Shown here in pieces: positions 7,932-15,622 of a stretch of DNA of 25,798 bases. Under the pieces are notes generated by a model that was given only the letters and a program-made list of their open reading frames with translations, searched no databases and had not been told where the DNA came from. The DNA is from Pseudomonadota bacterium. Its GTDB lineage: Bacteria > Desulfobacterota > Anaeroferrophillalia > Anaeroferrophillales > Tharpellaceae. The first letter of the stretch is position 1; every line of letters starts with the position of its first letter. The stretch is taken from positions 1-25,798 of the forward strand of contig WFRP01000098.1 of NCBI GenBank assembly GCA_015486505.1. Direction: 5' to 3'. The translations under genes were made by a program, and so were the position numbers.

Positions 7932-8435
7932 TCACTTTGTATGATAGACGTGAGCAACTCTTCTTTCCATTTCCCCGTCCTGCAGGCCCGCAGCAAAAGC
8001 CGGGGTCAGGGCATGGACATAAAAATCGTCCCCGACAATATCAAGCGTAACGGTGCCTGGGGTTAAAGTTATGGAATTTCCATAAACGGTTTTGGGGACA
8101 TCGCCCTGGATATGGCGGCATTTGTAGACTATAATGCCCGGATCGATTTTAAGTCTGGGGCTGAGAACCAGACGCGCCACCTGGAGGTTGGCGATCACTA
8201 TCTCTTTTATTAACCAGAAAGTGTAGAGAATGAATTCCAGGGCAATGATATGTCTTTTCTTGTCGGCTTCATACTGGAAAAGCAGGTTGGTTGAGGCGTA
8301 TGAAACCCCGATACAACAGAGGATACCGATAGTAATGTGGAAAACATCATAATGGCCGGAAAGAAAAAGCCAAAATGCCATCGCGTAAAAAAAAGTGGCT
8401 AAATATCGAGTGAAAGGGAGTTTCTTCAGCAGCAT
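7932..8435 (-). CDS. mnhE: Mrp-type Na+/H+ antiporter subunit E (first gene of the locus)
   Basis: A 167-residue protein with the MrpE/MnhE layout: two or three N-terminal membrane helices (YLATFFYAMAFWLFLSGHYD), then a soluble domain with NSITLTPGTVTLDIVGDDFYVHAL, the family signature (SITLTPGT). I choose the ATG at 8435, preceded by GGAAAGAG; a TTG at 8477 would add 14 residues but coincides with a candidate -35 box. It is the promoter-proximal gene, and the promoter candidates at 8449-8506 face it. It lies about 140 bp from MITE copy 1. Confidence 0.9.
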   Translation of the reverse strand: MLLKKLPFTRYLATFFYAMAFWLFLSGHYDVFHITIGILCCIGVSYASTNLLFQYEADKKRHIIALEFILYTFWLIKEIVIANLQVARLVLSPRLKIDPGIIVYKCRHIQGDVPKTVYGNSITLTPGTVTLDIVGDDFYVHALTPAFAAGLQDGEMERRVAHVYHTK

Positions 8436-8448
8436 TTTTGCTCTTTCC

Positions 8449-8477
8449 GTTATATACGGGTTGGTTGTTTTTCTCAA
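8449..8477 (-). promoter_or_regulatory. Candidate sigma-70-type promoter for the Mrp locus
   Basis: On the minus strand, TTGAGA (8477-8472) and TATAAC (8454-8449) are separated by 17 bp, a good match to the housekeeping consensus. Transcription would start only about 7 nt before the mnhE ATG, which is very short. A second candidate just upstream, TTGACA (8506-8501) with TATAGT (8485-8480), has a 15-bp spacer and would give a longer leader. Either or both could serve; sequence alone does not decide. Confidence 0.45.
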
Positions 8478-8573
8478 GAACTATAGCGAAATATATTTTT
8501 TGTCAAGGATAAAAAAACAATACTTTTTGCCGCAGTTAATTTTTCCCGGTTACCCTGGCCGGATATTTTGAGT

Positions 8574-8822
8574 GTAACTATTCAGCCAAATTTTACCCCC
8601 CCCCCCCCACCTTCTGGAGGGGGCGGGGGTGGTTTTTCGTAAGCGGTTGCGGAAACGATTTCGTTGTTTTTCGGAAGCGTGCGGGAGCCCATTAGCATTG
8701 AAGCTGTTTGAGCGTAAGCGAGTTTTGCGAGGCGGGCGCAGCGAGCTTATAAGGAAAAACAGAAATCTTAACGCCGAGCGGAGAAAAACCACGCCCGACC
8801 CCGGATTCGGCTGAATAGTTAC
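8574..8822 (+). mobile_element. MITE-like element copy 1 (IS66-like ends)
   Basis: A 249-bp element with no coding capacity. It begins GTAACTATTCAGCC and ends GGCTGAATAGTTAC, an exact terminal inverted repeat of 14 bp. It is flanked by TTTTGAGT on the left (8566-8573) and TCTTGAGT on the right (8823-8830), an 8-bp target duplication with one mismatch. The interior has a run of 13 C's facing a G-rich stretch, and several GC-rich short inverted repeats. A GTAA start and 8-bp duplications are features of the IS66 family, so this is probably a non-autonomous relative. A second copy lies in inverted orientation at 18916-19158. No transposase is present in the window. Confidence 0.85.
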
Positions 8823-8937
8823 TCTTGAGTCGGTAAGCAAGCGCATCGTTTTTAAGACGCAATTACATACCGATTTAATATGAAAACGAATGAATTTTAA
8901 AGGAAAGAATGTATTTTGCGGGGAAGGGAAAAAAGGC

Positions 8938-8965
8938 TTGACTTGAAAACATCAGCTGTGATAAC
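8938..8965 (+). promoter_or_regulatory. Candidate promoter for the atp operon
   Basis: TTGACT (8938-8943) and GATAAC (8960-8965) are separated by 16 bp, and TG one base before the second box gives an extended -10. It faces atpF', about 170 bp downstream. The terminator-like hairpin immediately after it is hard to reconcile with efficient expression unless it acts as an attenuator, so the assignment is tentative. Confidence 0.35.
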
Positions 8966-8970
8966 TAGGC

Positions 8971-9000
8971 GCCGCTTTCGCAGAGAACGGCAATTTTTTT
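8971..9000 (+). terminator. Weak terminator-like hairpin in the atp leader
   Basis: GCCG (8971-8974) can pair with CGGC (8988-8991), followed by AA and seven T's (8994-9000). The stem is only four strong pairs with a large loop, so a true intrinsic terminator is uncertain. It could end stray transcription entering from the left or attenuate the atp transcript. Confidence 0.3.
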
Positions 9001-9139
9001 AATCAATGCTTGAGTTTTGCGGCAGGGTTAAGTCAACTGATTTGTCGTTATATTTCGTTAAAAGTTTGGCGGACATCAACAAATCCGAATTTGGGATTGT
9101 TTTGCCGGTAATGTAATTTTTCTTGGGAGTTTAGCGGTT

Positions 9140-9565
9140 GTGATTGAACTTAATGCGACATTATTGATTCAGTGGTGCATCTTTGTCAGCCTGATGATCT
9201 TCTTGAATTACTTCCTTTTCAAACCGGTCTTGCGGATTATTGATGCGCGCAAGGCCAAAGTTGAAGGGACCTTTGCCGGTGCCCGGGATTTGCAGGAGCA
9301 GGCCGGGAAAAATCAAAAAGATTATGAAGCCCGTCTGGCTGCGGCCAAGGAAGACTTGTTCGCCCGGACCTCGGCGATGCGGGAGCGTGCGGCTAAGGAG
9401 TCGCGTGAATTAATGGAAAAAGCCCGGGAAGAGGCGCAGGCTCAAGTTGATTCAACTCGGGATCGGGTGCGGCAGGATATCGAGGTTGTGCGCAAAGAGT
9501 TAATTTCTAATGTTGATGGCTTCGCCCGCGAGATCGCGGCCAAGGTTCTGGATAAAAAAATTTAA
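9140..9565 (+). CDS. atpF': ATP synthase F0 subunit b' (first gene of the atp operon)
   Basis: A 141-residue protein with one N-terminal membrane helix (LIQWCIFVSLMIFLNYFLF, about residues 8-28), the motif KPVLRIIDARKAKVEG, and then a long charged coiled coil. This is the b/b' peripheral stalk pattern that holds F1 against rotation. Two adjacent b-type genes are typical of photosynthetic bacteria, cyanobacteria and many Desulfobacterota. The GTG start at 9140 has GGAG about 10 nt upstream. The second b-type gene follows 35 bp downstream. Whether this or the next gene should be called b' is a matter of convention; the shorter, signal-less one is usually b'. Confidence 0.9.
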   Translation: MIELNATLLIQWCIFVSLMIFLNYFLFKPVLRIIDARKAKVEGTFAGARDLQEQAGKNQKDYEARLAAAKEDLFARTSAMRERAAKESRELMEKAREEAQAQVDSTRDRVRQDIEVVRKELISNVDGFAREIAAKVLDKKI

Positions 9566-9600
9566 TCTGCCTTTTTTTGAAAGATGAGGGATAGAACGGA

Positions 9601-10221
9601 ATGAAAATTCGCTTGCAGAAAAATGCCGGAAAGATTGTTTTGGCAGTTGTTCTGGTTGGATTGCTGGTGGCTGTGGCCCAGGCATCGGAGACCGGTGCGG
9701 CTGAGCATAAAAGCCTCATGACGGTCCTGGCGGAAGATCCAATGCCTTTGTTGAAAGATTTCTTATGGCGCATACTTAATATCTCCGTTTTGTTATGGAT
9801 CTTGATTAAATTTGCCGGTAAATCGATTCAGGGTTTTTTTGCCGGGCGGCGTGACTCCCTGCAGCAGGGGGTTTCCGAAGCGCAGGAGGCTAAGGCGGCC
9901 GCGGAAAAAGTTTACAATGAGTATCAGGCTAAGCTTGCCGGTCTCGAAGGTGAACTCAAGGCGATGGAAGAAAAGTCCCGGCTGGAAACTGAGCGGGAAC
10001 AGGAAAGAATGCGTCAGGAGACTGAAAGCCTGGTGGCGAAGCTCAAGCAGCAGGCCCGGCAGATGGCGGATCAGGAAGTCGCTGCGGCGCAACGCAGTTT
10101 AAGGAATGAAGCCGCGAAGCTGGCAGTGGAAGTAGCTGAGAAGTTAGTCAAAGAAAATGTCGATGACAACGACCGTCGGCGGATGGTCGAAAATTATCTC
10201 GAGAAAGTAGTGAGGGCATAA
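9601..10221 (+). CDS. atpF: ATP synthase F0 subunit b, with an N-terminal signal-like extension
   Basis: A 206-residue peripheral stalk subunit. It has an unusual front end: a hydrophobic signal-like segment (residues 10-27, KIVLAVVLVGLLVAVAQA, with a plausible cleavage after AQA), then a linker, then the real b-subunit membrane helix (about 55-72, WRILNISVLLWILIKFAG), followed by a long coiled coil rich in K, E, Q and A. As I recall, such extended b subunits also occur in Geobacter-type bacteria. ATG start. It lies between atpF' and atpH, one base before the atpH start codon. Confidence 0.92.
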   Translation: MKIRLQKNAGKIVLAVVLVGLLVAVAQASETGAAEHKSLMTVLAEDPMPLLKDFLWRILNISVLLWILIKFAGKSIQGFFAGRRDSLQQGVSEAQEAKAAAEKVYNEYQAKLAGLEGELKAMEEKSRLETEREQERMRQETESLVAKLKQQARQMADQEVAAAQRSLRNEAAKLAVEVAEKLVKENVDDNDRRRMVENYLEKVVRA

Positions 10222-10222
10222 A

Positions 10223-10762
10223 TTGATTCGCGATATTATTGCCAAAAGATATGCCAAAGCTTATTTTGGGTTGTCCAAAGAGCAGGGGCGCTTGACTGAA
10301 GCACAATCAGAGTTGAGTGAGATGGTTGCTTTCTTTGATAAAGAAGCGGAGTTGCGCGGGGTGCTTTTTAACCCGGTTTTTGAAACGGTTGAAAGAAAGG
10401 CCGTCCTCAACGCGATTTTAGAGAAAATTGAGGTGTCGAAGCCGCTGCACTCACTTTTGAGTTTGCTTGTTGATAAGAATAAGCTCGCCTATGTCGGTTT
10501 GATCGCGGAGAATTTCAGCCAACTGGTTGACGTTGCCGAAGGCCGGCTTAAGGTTGAGGTTGCCAGTGCCGCGAAACTGGATAAGAAGTCCATCACCAAA
10601 CTCCGGGAAGAATTTTCCAAATTGACCGGGAAGCAGGTGGAACTCGAAGTATCGGTCGACAAGAGTCTGCTCGGTGGGGTGGTTGCCCGCTATGGGGGTA
10701 TGGTTTATGACGGCAGTATCAAGACCCAGCTCAGACAGATGGGTGAGGCCCTTCGCGCCTAG
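10223..10762 (+). CDS. atpH: ATP synthase F1 subunit delta
   Basis: A 179-residue soluble protein of the OSCP/delta family, which links the top of F1 to the b stalk. It begins IRDIIAKRYAKAYFGLSKEQ, a typical delta opening (AxRYAxAxF), and ends with the family pattern KSLLGGVVARYGGMVYDGSIKTQL (key residues LLGG, G-x-YDGS). The start is TTG at 10223, one base after the atpF stop, with GAGGG about 6 nt upstream. A reverse-oriented structured repeat (10849-10961) follows, so atpA begins 232 bp later; in most operons that gap is only a few bases. Confidence 0.93.
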   Translation: MIRDIIAKRYAKAYFGLSKEQGRLTEAQSELSEMVAFFDKEAELRGVLFNPVFETVERKAVLNAILEKIEVSKPLHSLLSLLVDKNKLAYVGLIAENFSQLVDVAEGRLKVEVASAAKLDKKSITKLREEFSKLTGKQVELEVSVDKSLLGGVVARYGGMVYDGSIKTQLRQMGEALRA

Positions 10763-10848
10763 CTTGATAAGACGGCAGACAGAACCTCCGTTCTCATAAC
10801 GGTGATAATATTTTAGGTTGAGTAGGTTTAGAGACGGTTTATCATACT

Positions 10849-10961
10849 CTAATGCGGGAACAAATCCCGCAACCCAAACAGGGCTTTGTGGCCCGCAAAT
10901 AAGTACTCTTATCAGAACATTTTCTTGTTTTTTCAAACCGAAAATAACCTGTAAGGTACTA
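10849..10961 (-). repeat. Structured intergenic repeat, single unit C (reverse orientation)
   Basis: One complete unit on the minus strand between atpH and atpA. Read on that strand it has TTAGTACCTTACAGG, TTATTTTCGGTTTG with an A-rich loop, CAAGAAAATGTTCTG, AGTACTTATTTGCGGGCC, the variable segment ACAAAGCCC, and GCGGGATTTGTTCCCGC. It is the only copy in this orientation. The atpA ribosome site (AGAGG, just before 10995) begins about 25 bases after it, so the hairpins would form in the 5' side of the atpA coding transcript. Confidence 0.9.
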
Positions 10962-10994
10962 AAAGAACTGTTTTTTAGGGAGTAGTAAGAGGCC

Positions 10995-12503
10995 ATGGAA
11001 TTACGCGCTGAAGAGATAAGTCAAATTATCAAAGATCAGATTGAGAACTATGAGAAGAAGGTAGAGGTCAGTGAGACCGGAACCATCCTGACGGTTGGTG
11101 ATGGGATCGCGCGTATTTATGGCCTGGAGAACGCTATGGCCGGTGAGCTTCTGCTCTTTCCGCATGACATTTACGGTATGGTTCTCAACCTTGAAGAAGA
11201 TAACGTCGGGGCCGCGATTTTCGGTGAAGATACCGAAATCAGTGAGGGCGACGCAGTTAAACGTACCGGACGCATTGTTGAAGTTCCGGTTGGTGAAGCT
11301 CTTTTAGGCCGGGTCGTAAATGCTTTGGGTCAGCCGATTGACGGTAAAGGGCCGATTGCAACCGACAAAGCCCGGCGGGTTGAGATTAAAGCTCCCGGAA
11401 TTGTCGACCGGCAGTCGGTTTCCGAGCCTTTGCAGACCGGGCTTAAAGCGATTGACTCAATGGTTCCGATCGGCCGGGGTCAGCGTGAACTGATTATTGG
11501 TGACCGGCAGACCGGTAAAACCGCGGTCGCCATTGATACGATTATCAATCAGAAAAATACCGATGTTTACTGTATCTATGTTGCCATCGGGCAGAAACGT
11601 TCCACGGTTGCTCAGGTAGTTGCCAAACTCGAAGAATACGGGGCGATGGAATACACAACCGTAGTTGCTTCGACCGCGAGTGAACCGGCGCCGTTGCAAT
11701 TTATATCGCCTTATACCGGCGTGACTATGGGAGAATATTTTCGTGACAGCGGCCGCCATGCCCTGATTATCTACGATGATCTTTCGAAGCAGGCAGTTGC
11801 TTATCGTCAGCTTTCTCTGCTTCTGCGTCGTCCTCCGGGCCGTGAAGCCTATCCAGGTGATGTTTTCTACGTTCACTCCCGGCTGCTGGAACGGGCGGCA
11901 AAGATGAGTGATGAGCGTGGTGGCGGTTCTTTGACGGCATTGCCGATTATTGAAACCCAGGCCGGTGACGTATCCGCCTATATTCCGACAAACGTAATCT
12001 CGATTACTGACGGGCAGATCTTCCTTGAGTCCGATTTGTTTTACTCCGGTATCCGGCCGGCGATTAACGTTGGCCTTTCGGTTTCCCGGGTTGGTGGTTC
12101 GGCCCAGGTTAAGGCGATGAAACAGGTTGCCGGTTCCCTGCGGCTCGATCTGGCGCAGTATCGGGAAATGGCGGCATTTGCCCAGTTTGGCAGTGACCTT
12201 GATAAAGCGACCCAGGCGATGCTGGCCCGGGGTGAGCGTCTGGTTGAGATTTTGAAACAGGATCAGTACTCGCCGCTGACGATGGAAAAACAGGTCATCA
12301 TTATTTATGCCGCTATTAATGGCTTTGTTGATGAATATGAGGTTGAAGTTCTTCTGCGCTATGAAGCTGAACTTTTCAACTTCCTTGCCGCAAACTATGC
12401 ATCACTTATTGATGCCATAAAAGAGAAAAAGAAAATTGATGATGACATCAAGGCCACTCTTGAAGGGGCGCTTAACGCATTCAAAGAAGTTTTCAAGGCG
12501 TAA
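10995..12503 (+). CDS. atpA: ATP synthase F1 subunit alpha
   Basis: A 502-residue protein, the usual length. The P-loop is GDRQTGKT at residues 169-176, preceded by PIGRGQRELII. Further family landmarks include the alpha-subunit signature PAINVGLSVSRVGGSAQ and the C-terminal helical domain. It carries the non-catalytic nucleotide sites and the arginine finger (in the SVSRVG region) that completes the catalytic sites on beta. ATG start with AGAGG close upstream. It is flanked on both sides by the structured repeat, in reverse orientation before (10849-10961) and forward after (12523-12648), an arrangement that could change the amount of alpha relative to its neighbours. Confidence 0.98.
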   Translation: MELRAEEISQIIKDQIENYEKKVEVSETGTILTVGDGIARIYGLENAMAGELLLFPHDIYGMVLNLEEDNVGAAIFGEDTEISEGDAVKRTGRIVEVPVGEALLGRVVNALGQPIDGKGPIATDKARRVEIKAPGIVDRQSVSEPLQTGLKAIDSMVPIGRGQRELIIGDRQTGKTAVAIDTIINQKNTDVYCIYVAIGQKRSTVAQVVAKLEEYGAMEYTTVVASTASEPAPLQFISPYTGVTMGEYFRDSGRHALIIYDDLSKQAVAYRQLSLLLRRPPGREAYPGDVFYVHSRLLERAAKMSDERGGGSLTALPIIETQAGDVSAYIPTNVISITDGQIFLESDLFYSGIRPAINVGLSVSRVGGSAQVKAMKQVAGSLRLDLAQYREMAAFAQFGSDLDKATQAMLARGERLVEILKQDQYSPLTMEKQVIIIYAAINGFVDEYEVEVLLRYEAELFNFLAANYASLIDAIKEKKKIDDDIKATLEGALNAFKEVFKA

Positions 12504-12522
12504 ATTTAGAACTGATTTTATT

Positions 12523-12648
12523 GGTACCTTTGAAGGTTATTTTCTGTGCCAAAAAGCAAGATTTAATACTCAGAAAATGTTCTGATAAGAGTACTTGTTA
12601 GCGGGCCGCAAGGCTCCGCTTGGGGTGCGGGATCGGTTCCCGCATTAG
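12523..12648 (+). repeat. Structured intergenic repeat, single unit D
   Basis: One somewhat diverged unit between atpA and atpG. It begins GGTACCTTTGAAGGTTATTTT, continues with CTCAGAAAATGTTCTGATAAG and AGTACTTGTTAGCGGGCC, then a GCAA loop (GGGCC-GCAA-GGCTCC, with one weaker pair) and GCGGGATCGGTTCCCGC. Orientation is with the genes. The unit sits 19 bp after the atpA stop and 71 bp before atpG. Confidence 0.88.
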
Positions 12649-12719
12649 GTTCATTCCAATTATTAAGAGATTGGATTATTGTTGATTAAGTCTTAGCCGG
12701 AAACCGGGATTATTGATAG

Positions 12720-13580
12720 ATGGCGAATCTTAAAGATATCAGAAAGCGCATTAACAGTGTCAAGAGCACTCAGCAGATCACCAAGGCGATGCAGATGGTG
12801 GCCGCGTCCAAGCTCAAGAAAGCGCAGGACAGCGTGGTCCAGGCCCGGCCCTATGCTTCTAAAATGAGTGATGTCCTTGCCAGTCTTGCGGTCCGGGTCA
12901 AACCCGGCAAGCATCCGTTGCTTGAGCGGCGGGAAGAGAAAAAGGTTGAGTTGTTGGTGATTACCTCTGATCGTGGACTTTGCGGCGGTTACAATGGCAA
13001 TGTCATCAAAGCGGCTGACAGTTTTCTTAAGACGAGAGGCGCTGGCGGTGAGACTGCGCTTTTAAGTGTAATCGGTCGTAAGGCCCGTGACTATTATCGT
13101 CGGCGGAACTGGGAATTTCAGACGGAGGAGTTGAATCCGGGAACGACCAGCTTTGCTCAGGCGGAGGTGGTTGCGCAGGCAATCATAGATCGTTATGTAG
13201 CCGGCGAGACTGACGCGGTTTATGTCGCGTATACTGATTTTCAGTCGGCAATGACCCAGACGGTGCAGATTAAGCGTCTGTTGCCGGTGGAGCCCAAAGC
13301 CCTGGCCGAAGATGAGTTTCCGGTCGAGTATCTTTATGAGCCTTCCGAAGAGGCTTTGCTGACCGACATAATACCCCGTTATGTTGCGACACAGATATTC
13401 AGAATGCTACTTGAATCAATTGCCAGTGAACACGGTTCGCGGATGACCGCGATGGATTCGGCAACCAAGAATGCGAACGAAATGACCGATAAACTGACGC
13501 TTCTCTATAACCGAGCCCGGCAGGCGGCGATAACGACTGAACTTATGGAAATCGTCAGCGGAGCTGAGGCTTTAAATTAA
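12720..13580 (+). CDS. atpG: ATP synthase F1 subunit gamma
   Basis: A 286-residue protein forming the central shaft that turns inside the alpha-beta ring. The N-terminal helix (ANLKDIRKRINSVKSTQQI, then TKAMQMVAASKLKKAQ) and C-terminal helix (TLLYNRARQAAITTELMEI, then VSGAEAL) are the two conserved ends that form its coiled coil, and ITSDRGLCGGYN is the classic middle motif. ATG start with only a weak ribosome site (CGGGA). It is separated from atpA by structured repeat unit D. Length and motifs are normal. Confidence 0.97.
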   Translation: MANLKDIRKRINSVKSTQQITKAMQMVAASKLKKAQDSVVQARPYASKMSDVLASLAVRVKPGKHPLLERREEKKVELLVITSDRGLCGGYNGNVIKAADSFLKTRGAGGETALLSVIGRKARDYYRRRNWEFQTEELNPGTTSFAQAEVVAQAIIDRYVAGETDAVYVAYTDFQSAMTQTVQIKRLLPVEPKALAEDEFPVEYLYEPSEEALLTDIIPRYVATQIFRMLLESIASEHGSRMTAMDSATKNANEMTDKLTLLYNRARQAAITTELMEIVSGAEALN

Positions 13581-13646
13581 ATCCGAATTTTTTAATTGTT
13601 TAAGAATAAGTTAATCCAAATAAACCGGTAAAAGAGGTATTAAGTA

Positions 13647-15062
13647 ATGAGCGATAAGAATATTGGCAGAATAACCCAGGTAATTGGTCCTGTAGTTGAC
13701 GTAGAGTTTGAAAAAGGAAAACTGCCCCCGATTTTCAATGCTCTGCGGATTACCAATAAATCGCTTAACGACGACGATTGGAATCTGGTATGTGAGGTTG
13801 CTTCACATCTCGGAGAAAATACGGTGCGTGCGGTATCGATGGATTCCACAGATGGTCTCGTGCGCGGTATGGAAGTCTGGGATCTCGGTGAAATGATGAC
13901 GATGCCGGTCGGCCACGAGGTTCTCGGCCGGATTATTAATGTTATCGGTGATCCGGTAGACGAGATGGGCCCGATCGGTGAGAAAAAACGTTATCCGATT
14001 CACCGCCCGGCCCCTTCATACGAAGAGCAGAGTACGGAGCTTGAGCCTCTGGAAACCGGAATCAAGGTTATTGACATGCTGGCCCCTTATGTCAAGGGTG
14101 GAAAAATCGGCCTTTTCGGCGGCGCCGGGGTTGGTAAAACCGTTGTCATTATGGAACTTATCAATAATATTGCGACTCAGCACGGTGGTTACTCCGTTTT
14201 CGGCGGTGTCGGCGAACGGACCCGTGAAGGGAACGATCTCTGGCACGAAATGAAAGACTCCGGCGTTTTGGAAAAAGCCGCTCTGGTTTACGGCCAGATG
14301 AATGAACCTCCGGGAGCCCGTCTCCGGGTTGGCCTTTCCGCTCTGACTGTAGCCGAATACTTTCGTGATGAAGAGGGCCAGGACGTGCTGCTCTTTATTG
14401 ATAATATCTTCCGTTTTACCCAGGCCGGCTCCGAGGTGTCAGCCCTGCTCGGCCGGATGCCTTCAGCGGTTGGTTACCAGCCTAACCTGGCAACCGAAAT
14501 GGGTGAACTTCAGGAGCGGATTACGACCACCAAGAAGGGGTCGATTACTTCGGTTCAGGCGATCTATGTCCCTGCCGATGACTTGACCGACCCGGCTCCG
14601 GCAACATCGTTTGCTCATCTTGATGCGACCACGGTTCTTTCCCGCCAGATTGCGGAACTCGGTATCTATCCGGCGGTTGATCCACTTGATTCCACCTCAC
14701 GGATTCTCGATCCACGGGTTCTTGGTGACCAACATTATAAAGTTGCGCGTGAAATTCAGCTGGTTTTACAACGCTATAAAGATCTTCAGGATATTATCGC
14801 GATTCTGGGAATGGACGAGCTTTCCGAAGAGGATAAGCAGTTGGTTAACCGGGCCCGTAAGATTCAGCGTTTCCTCTCCCAGCCTTTCCACGTTGCGGAA
14901 GAGTTTACCGGTACTCCGGGGGTCTATGTTAAACTGGAAGATACAATCCGCGGCTTTGAGGAAATTTTATCAGGAGAATATGATAATCTTCCGGAGCAGG
15001 CCTTCTATATGGTCGGCGGGATTGAAGAAGTAGTTGAAAAAGCCAAAACCCTTGGTGCCTAA
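13647..15062 (+). CDS. atpD: ATP synthase F1 subunit beta
   Basis: A 471-residue catalytic subunit. The P-loop is GGAGVGKT at residues 158-165, the catalytic glutamate is E190 in GGVGERTREGND, and PSAVGYQPNLATEMG and ALTVAEYFRDEEGQDVLLFIDN are family landmarks. It makes or hydrolyses ATP at the interface with alpha. ATG start with AGAGG upstream. It follows atpG by 66 bp without an inserted repeat. The 52 bp before atpC contain what looks like a remnant of the structured repeat (15072-15087). Confidence 0.98.
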   Translation: MSDKNIGRITQVIGPVVDVEFEKGKLPPIFNALRITNKSLNDDDWNLVCEVASHLGENTVRAVSMDSTDGLVRGMEVWDLGEMMTMPVGHEVLGRIINVIGDPVDEMGPIGEKKRYPIHRPAPSYEEQSTELEPLETGIKVIDMLAPYVKGGKIGLFGGAGVGKTVVIMELINNIATQHGGYSVFGGVGERTREGNDLWHEMKDSGVLEKAALVYGQMNEPPGARLRVGLSALTVAEYFRDEEGQDVLLFIDNIFRFTQAGSEVSALLGRMPSAVGYQPNLATEMGELQERITTTKKGSITSVQAIYVPADDLTDPAPATSFAHLDATTVLSRQIAELGIYPAVDPLDSTSRILDPRVLGDQHYKVAREIQLVLQRYKDLQDIIAILGMDELSEEDKQLVNRARKIQRFLSQPFHVAEEFTGTPGVYVKLEDTIRGFEEILSGEYDNLPEQAFYMVGGIEEVVEKAKTLGA

Positions 15063-15071
15063 TCTAGCTAC

Positions 15072-15087
15072 TAACCTGTAAGCCACT
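15072..15087 (-). repeat. Possible remnant of the structured repeat between atpD and atpC
   Basis: TAACCTGTAAGCCACT matches the reverse complement of the repeat's left arm (TAACCTGTAAGGTACT) at 14 of 16 positions. The rest of a unit is absent. It might be a decayed copy in reverse orientation; a 16-base match could also be chance. Confidence 0.4.
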
Positions 15088-15117
15088 ATAAACCGCTGGT
15101 TGAGAGATTCTACAGTT

Positions 15118-15525
15118 ATGGAAAGTGATAAGATACGTCTTAAAATAGCGAGCCCTTATCGTGAAGTGCTTGATGTCGAAGTCGATGAGGTTGTCGCACC
15201 GGGGGAAGGGGGTCAGTTCGGCGTGCTTCCCGGCCATACGCCTTTTCTCGCGACAATAGGTGTCGGTCAGCTGGCTTATCGCCAGGGCAATCAGTTAAAG
15301 TATGTCGCGGTCGCGCATGGTTACGCCGAGGTTGAATACCATCAGGTAATCGTGTTGCTGGACGCGGCCGAACTTTCGGATGAAATTGATGTCGACCGGG
15401 CCGAACGGGCCCGGCAGCGGGCCGAGGGCCGCCTGGCGGAAATCAGCCCGGAAGATAAGGATTATGTTGTGGAACTAGCTGCATTAGATCGCGCTATGAA
15501 TCGAATTTCGGTTGCCAAAATCTGA
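15118..15525 (+). CDS. atpC: ATP synthase F1 subunit epsilon
   Basis: A 135-residue protein with the epsilon beta-sandwich signature (VVAPGEGGQFGVLPGHTPFLA) in the first half and a C-terminal helical hairpin rich in R, A and E (DRAERARQRAEGRLAEI). It sits at the base of the shaft and, in the extended form, inhibits ATP hydrolysis. I choose the ATG at 15118 (MESDKIRLKI), which has GAGAG upstream; an in-frame TTG at 15100 lacks a ribosome site. It is the last gene of the operon, closed by the terminator at 15577-15603. The a and c subunits (atpB, atpE) are not in the window, so they must be encoded elsewhere, as in several Desulfobacterota. Confidence 0.95.
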   Translation: MESDKIRLKIASPYREVLDVEVDEVVAPGEGGQFGVLPGHTPFLATIGVGQLAYRQGNQLKYVAVAHGYAEVEYHQVIVLLDAAELSDEIDVDRAERARQRAEGRLAEISPEDKDYVVELAALDRAMNRISVAKI

Positions 15526-15576
15526 TATTAATCTGATAAAGGGATTTGAATTTTACGGGCTTTGAGCCTGAAGAAG

Positions 15577-15603
15577 ACGGGAGTTTAAAAGCTCCCGTTT
15601 TTT
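15577..15603 (+). terminator. Intrinsic terminator of the atp operon
   Basis: ACGGGAG (15577-15583) pairs perfectly with CTCCCGT (15592-15598) across a short A/T-rich loop and runs into six T's (15598-15603). It is the clearest terminator in the window. It lies 51 bp after the atpC stop and only 20 bp before the glmU start, so glmU either depends on read-through or on a promoter overlapping this stretch. Confidence 0.88.
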
Positions 15604-15622
15604 GCGTTTAAGCGGGGGAAAT

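Larger units (their letters stand above)
8823..9139. other. Intergenic region upstream of the ATP synthase operon
   Basis: About 315 bp with no credible gene on either strand. It begins with the right target duplication of MITE copy 1 and contains the candidate promoter at 8938-8965 and the terminator-like hairpin at 8971-9000, listed separately. The remainder up to the atpF' ribosome site (GGGAG, 9125-9129) is AT-rich and shows no further structure that I can support. Confidence 0.6.

Noticed and set aside
8550..8846. Open frames crossing MITE copy 1 on both strands (98 and 61 codons)
   Set aside because: They cover the terminal repeats and homopolymer run, have no ribosome site, and the homologous copy 2 differs in frame because of the 6-bp tract change and substitutions.
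10451..10996. A 181-codon minus-strand open frame over atpH and repeat unit C
   Set aside because: It is antisense to a well-supported atpH and its protein has no recognisable family pattern.
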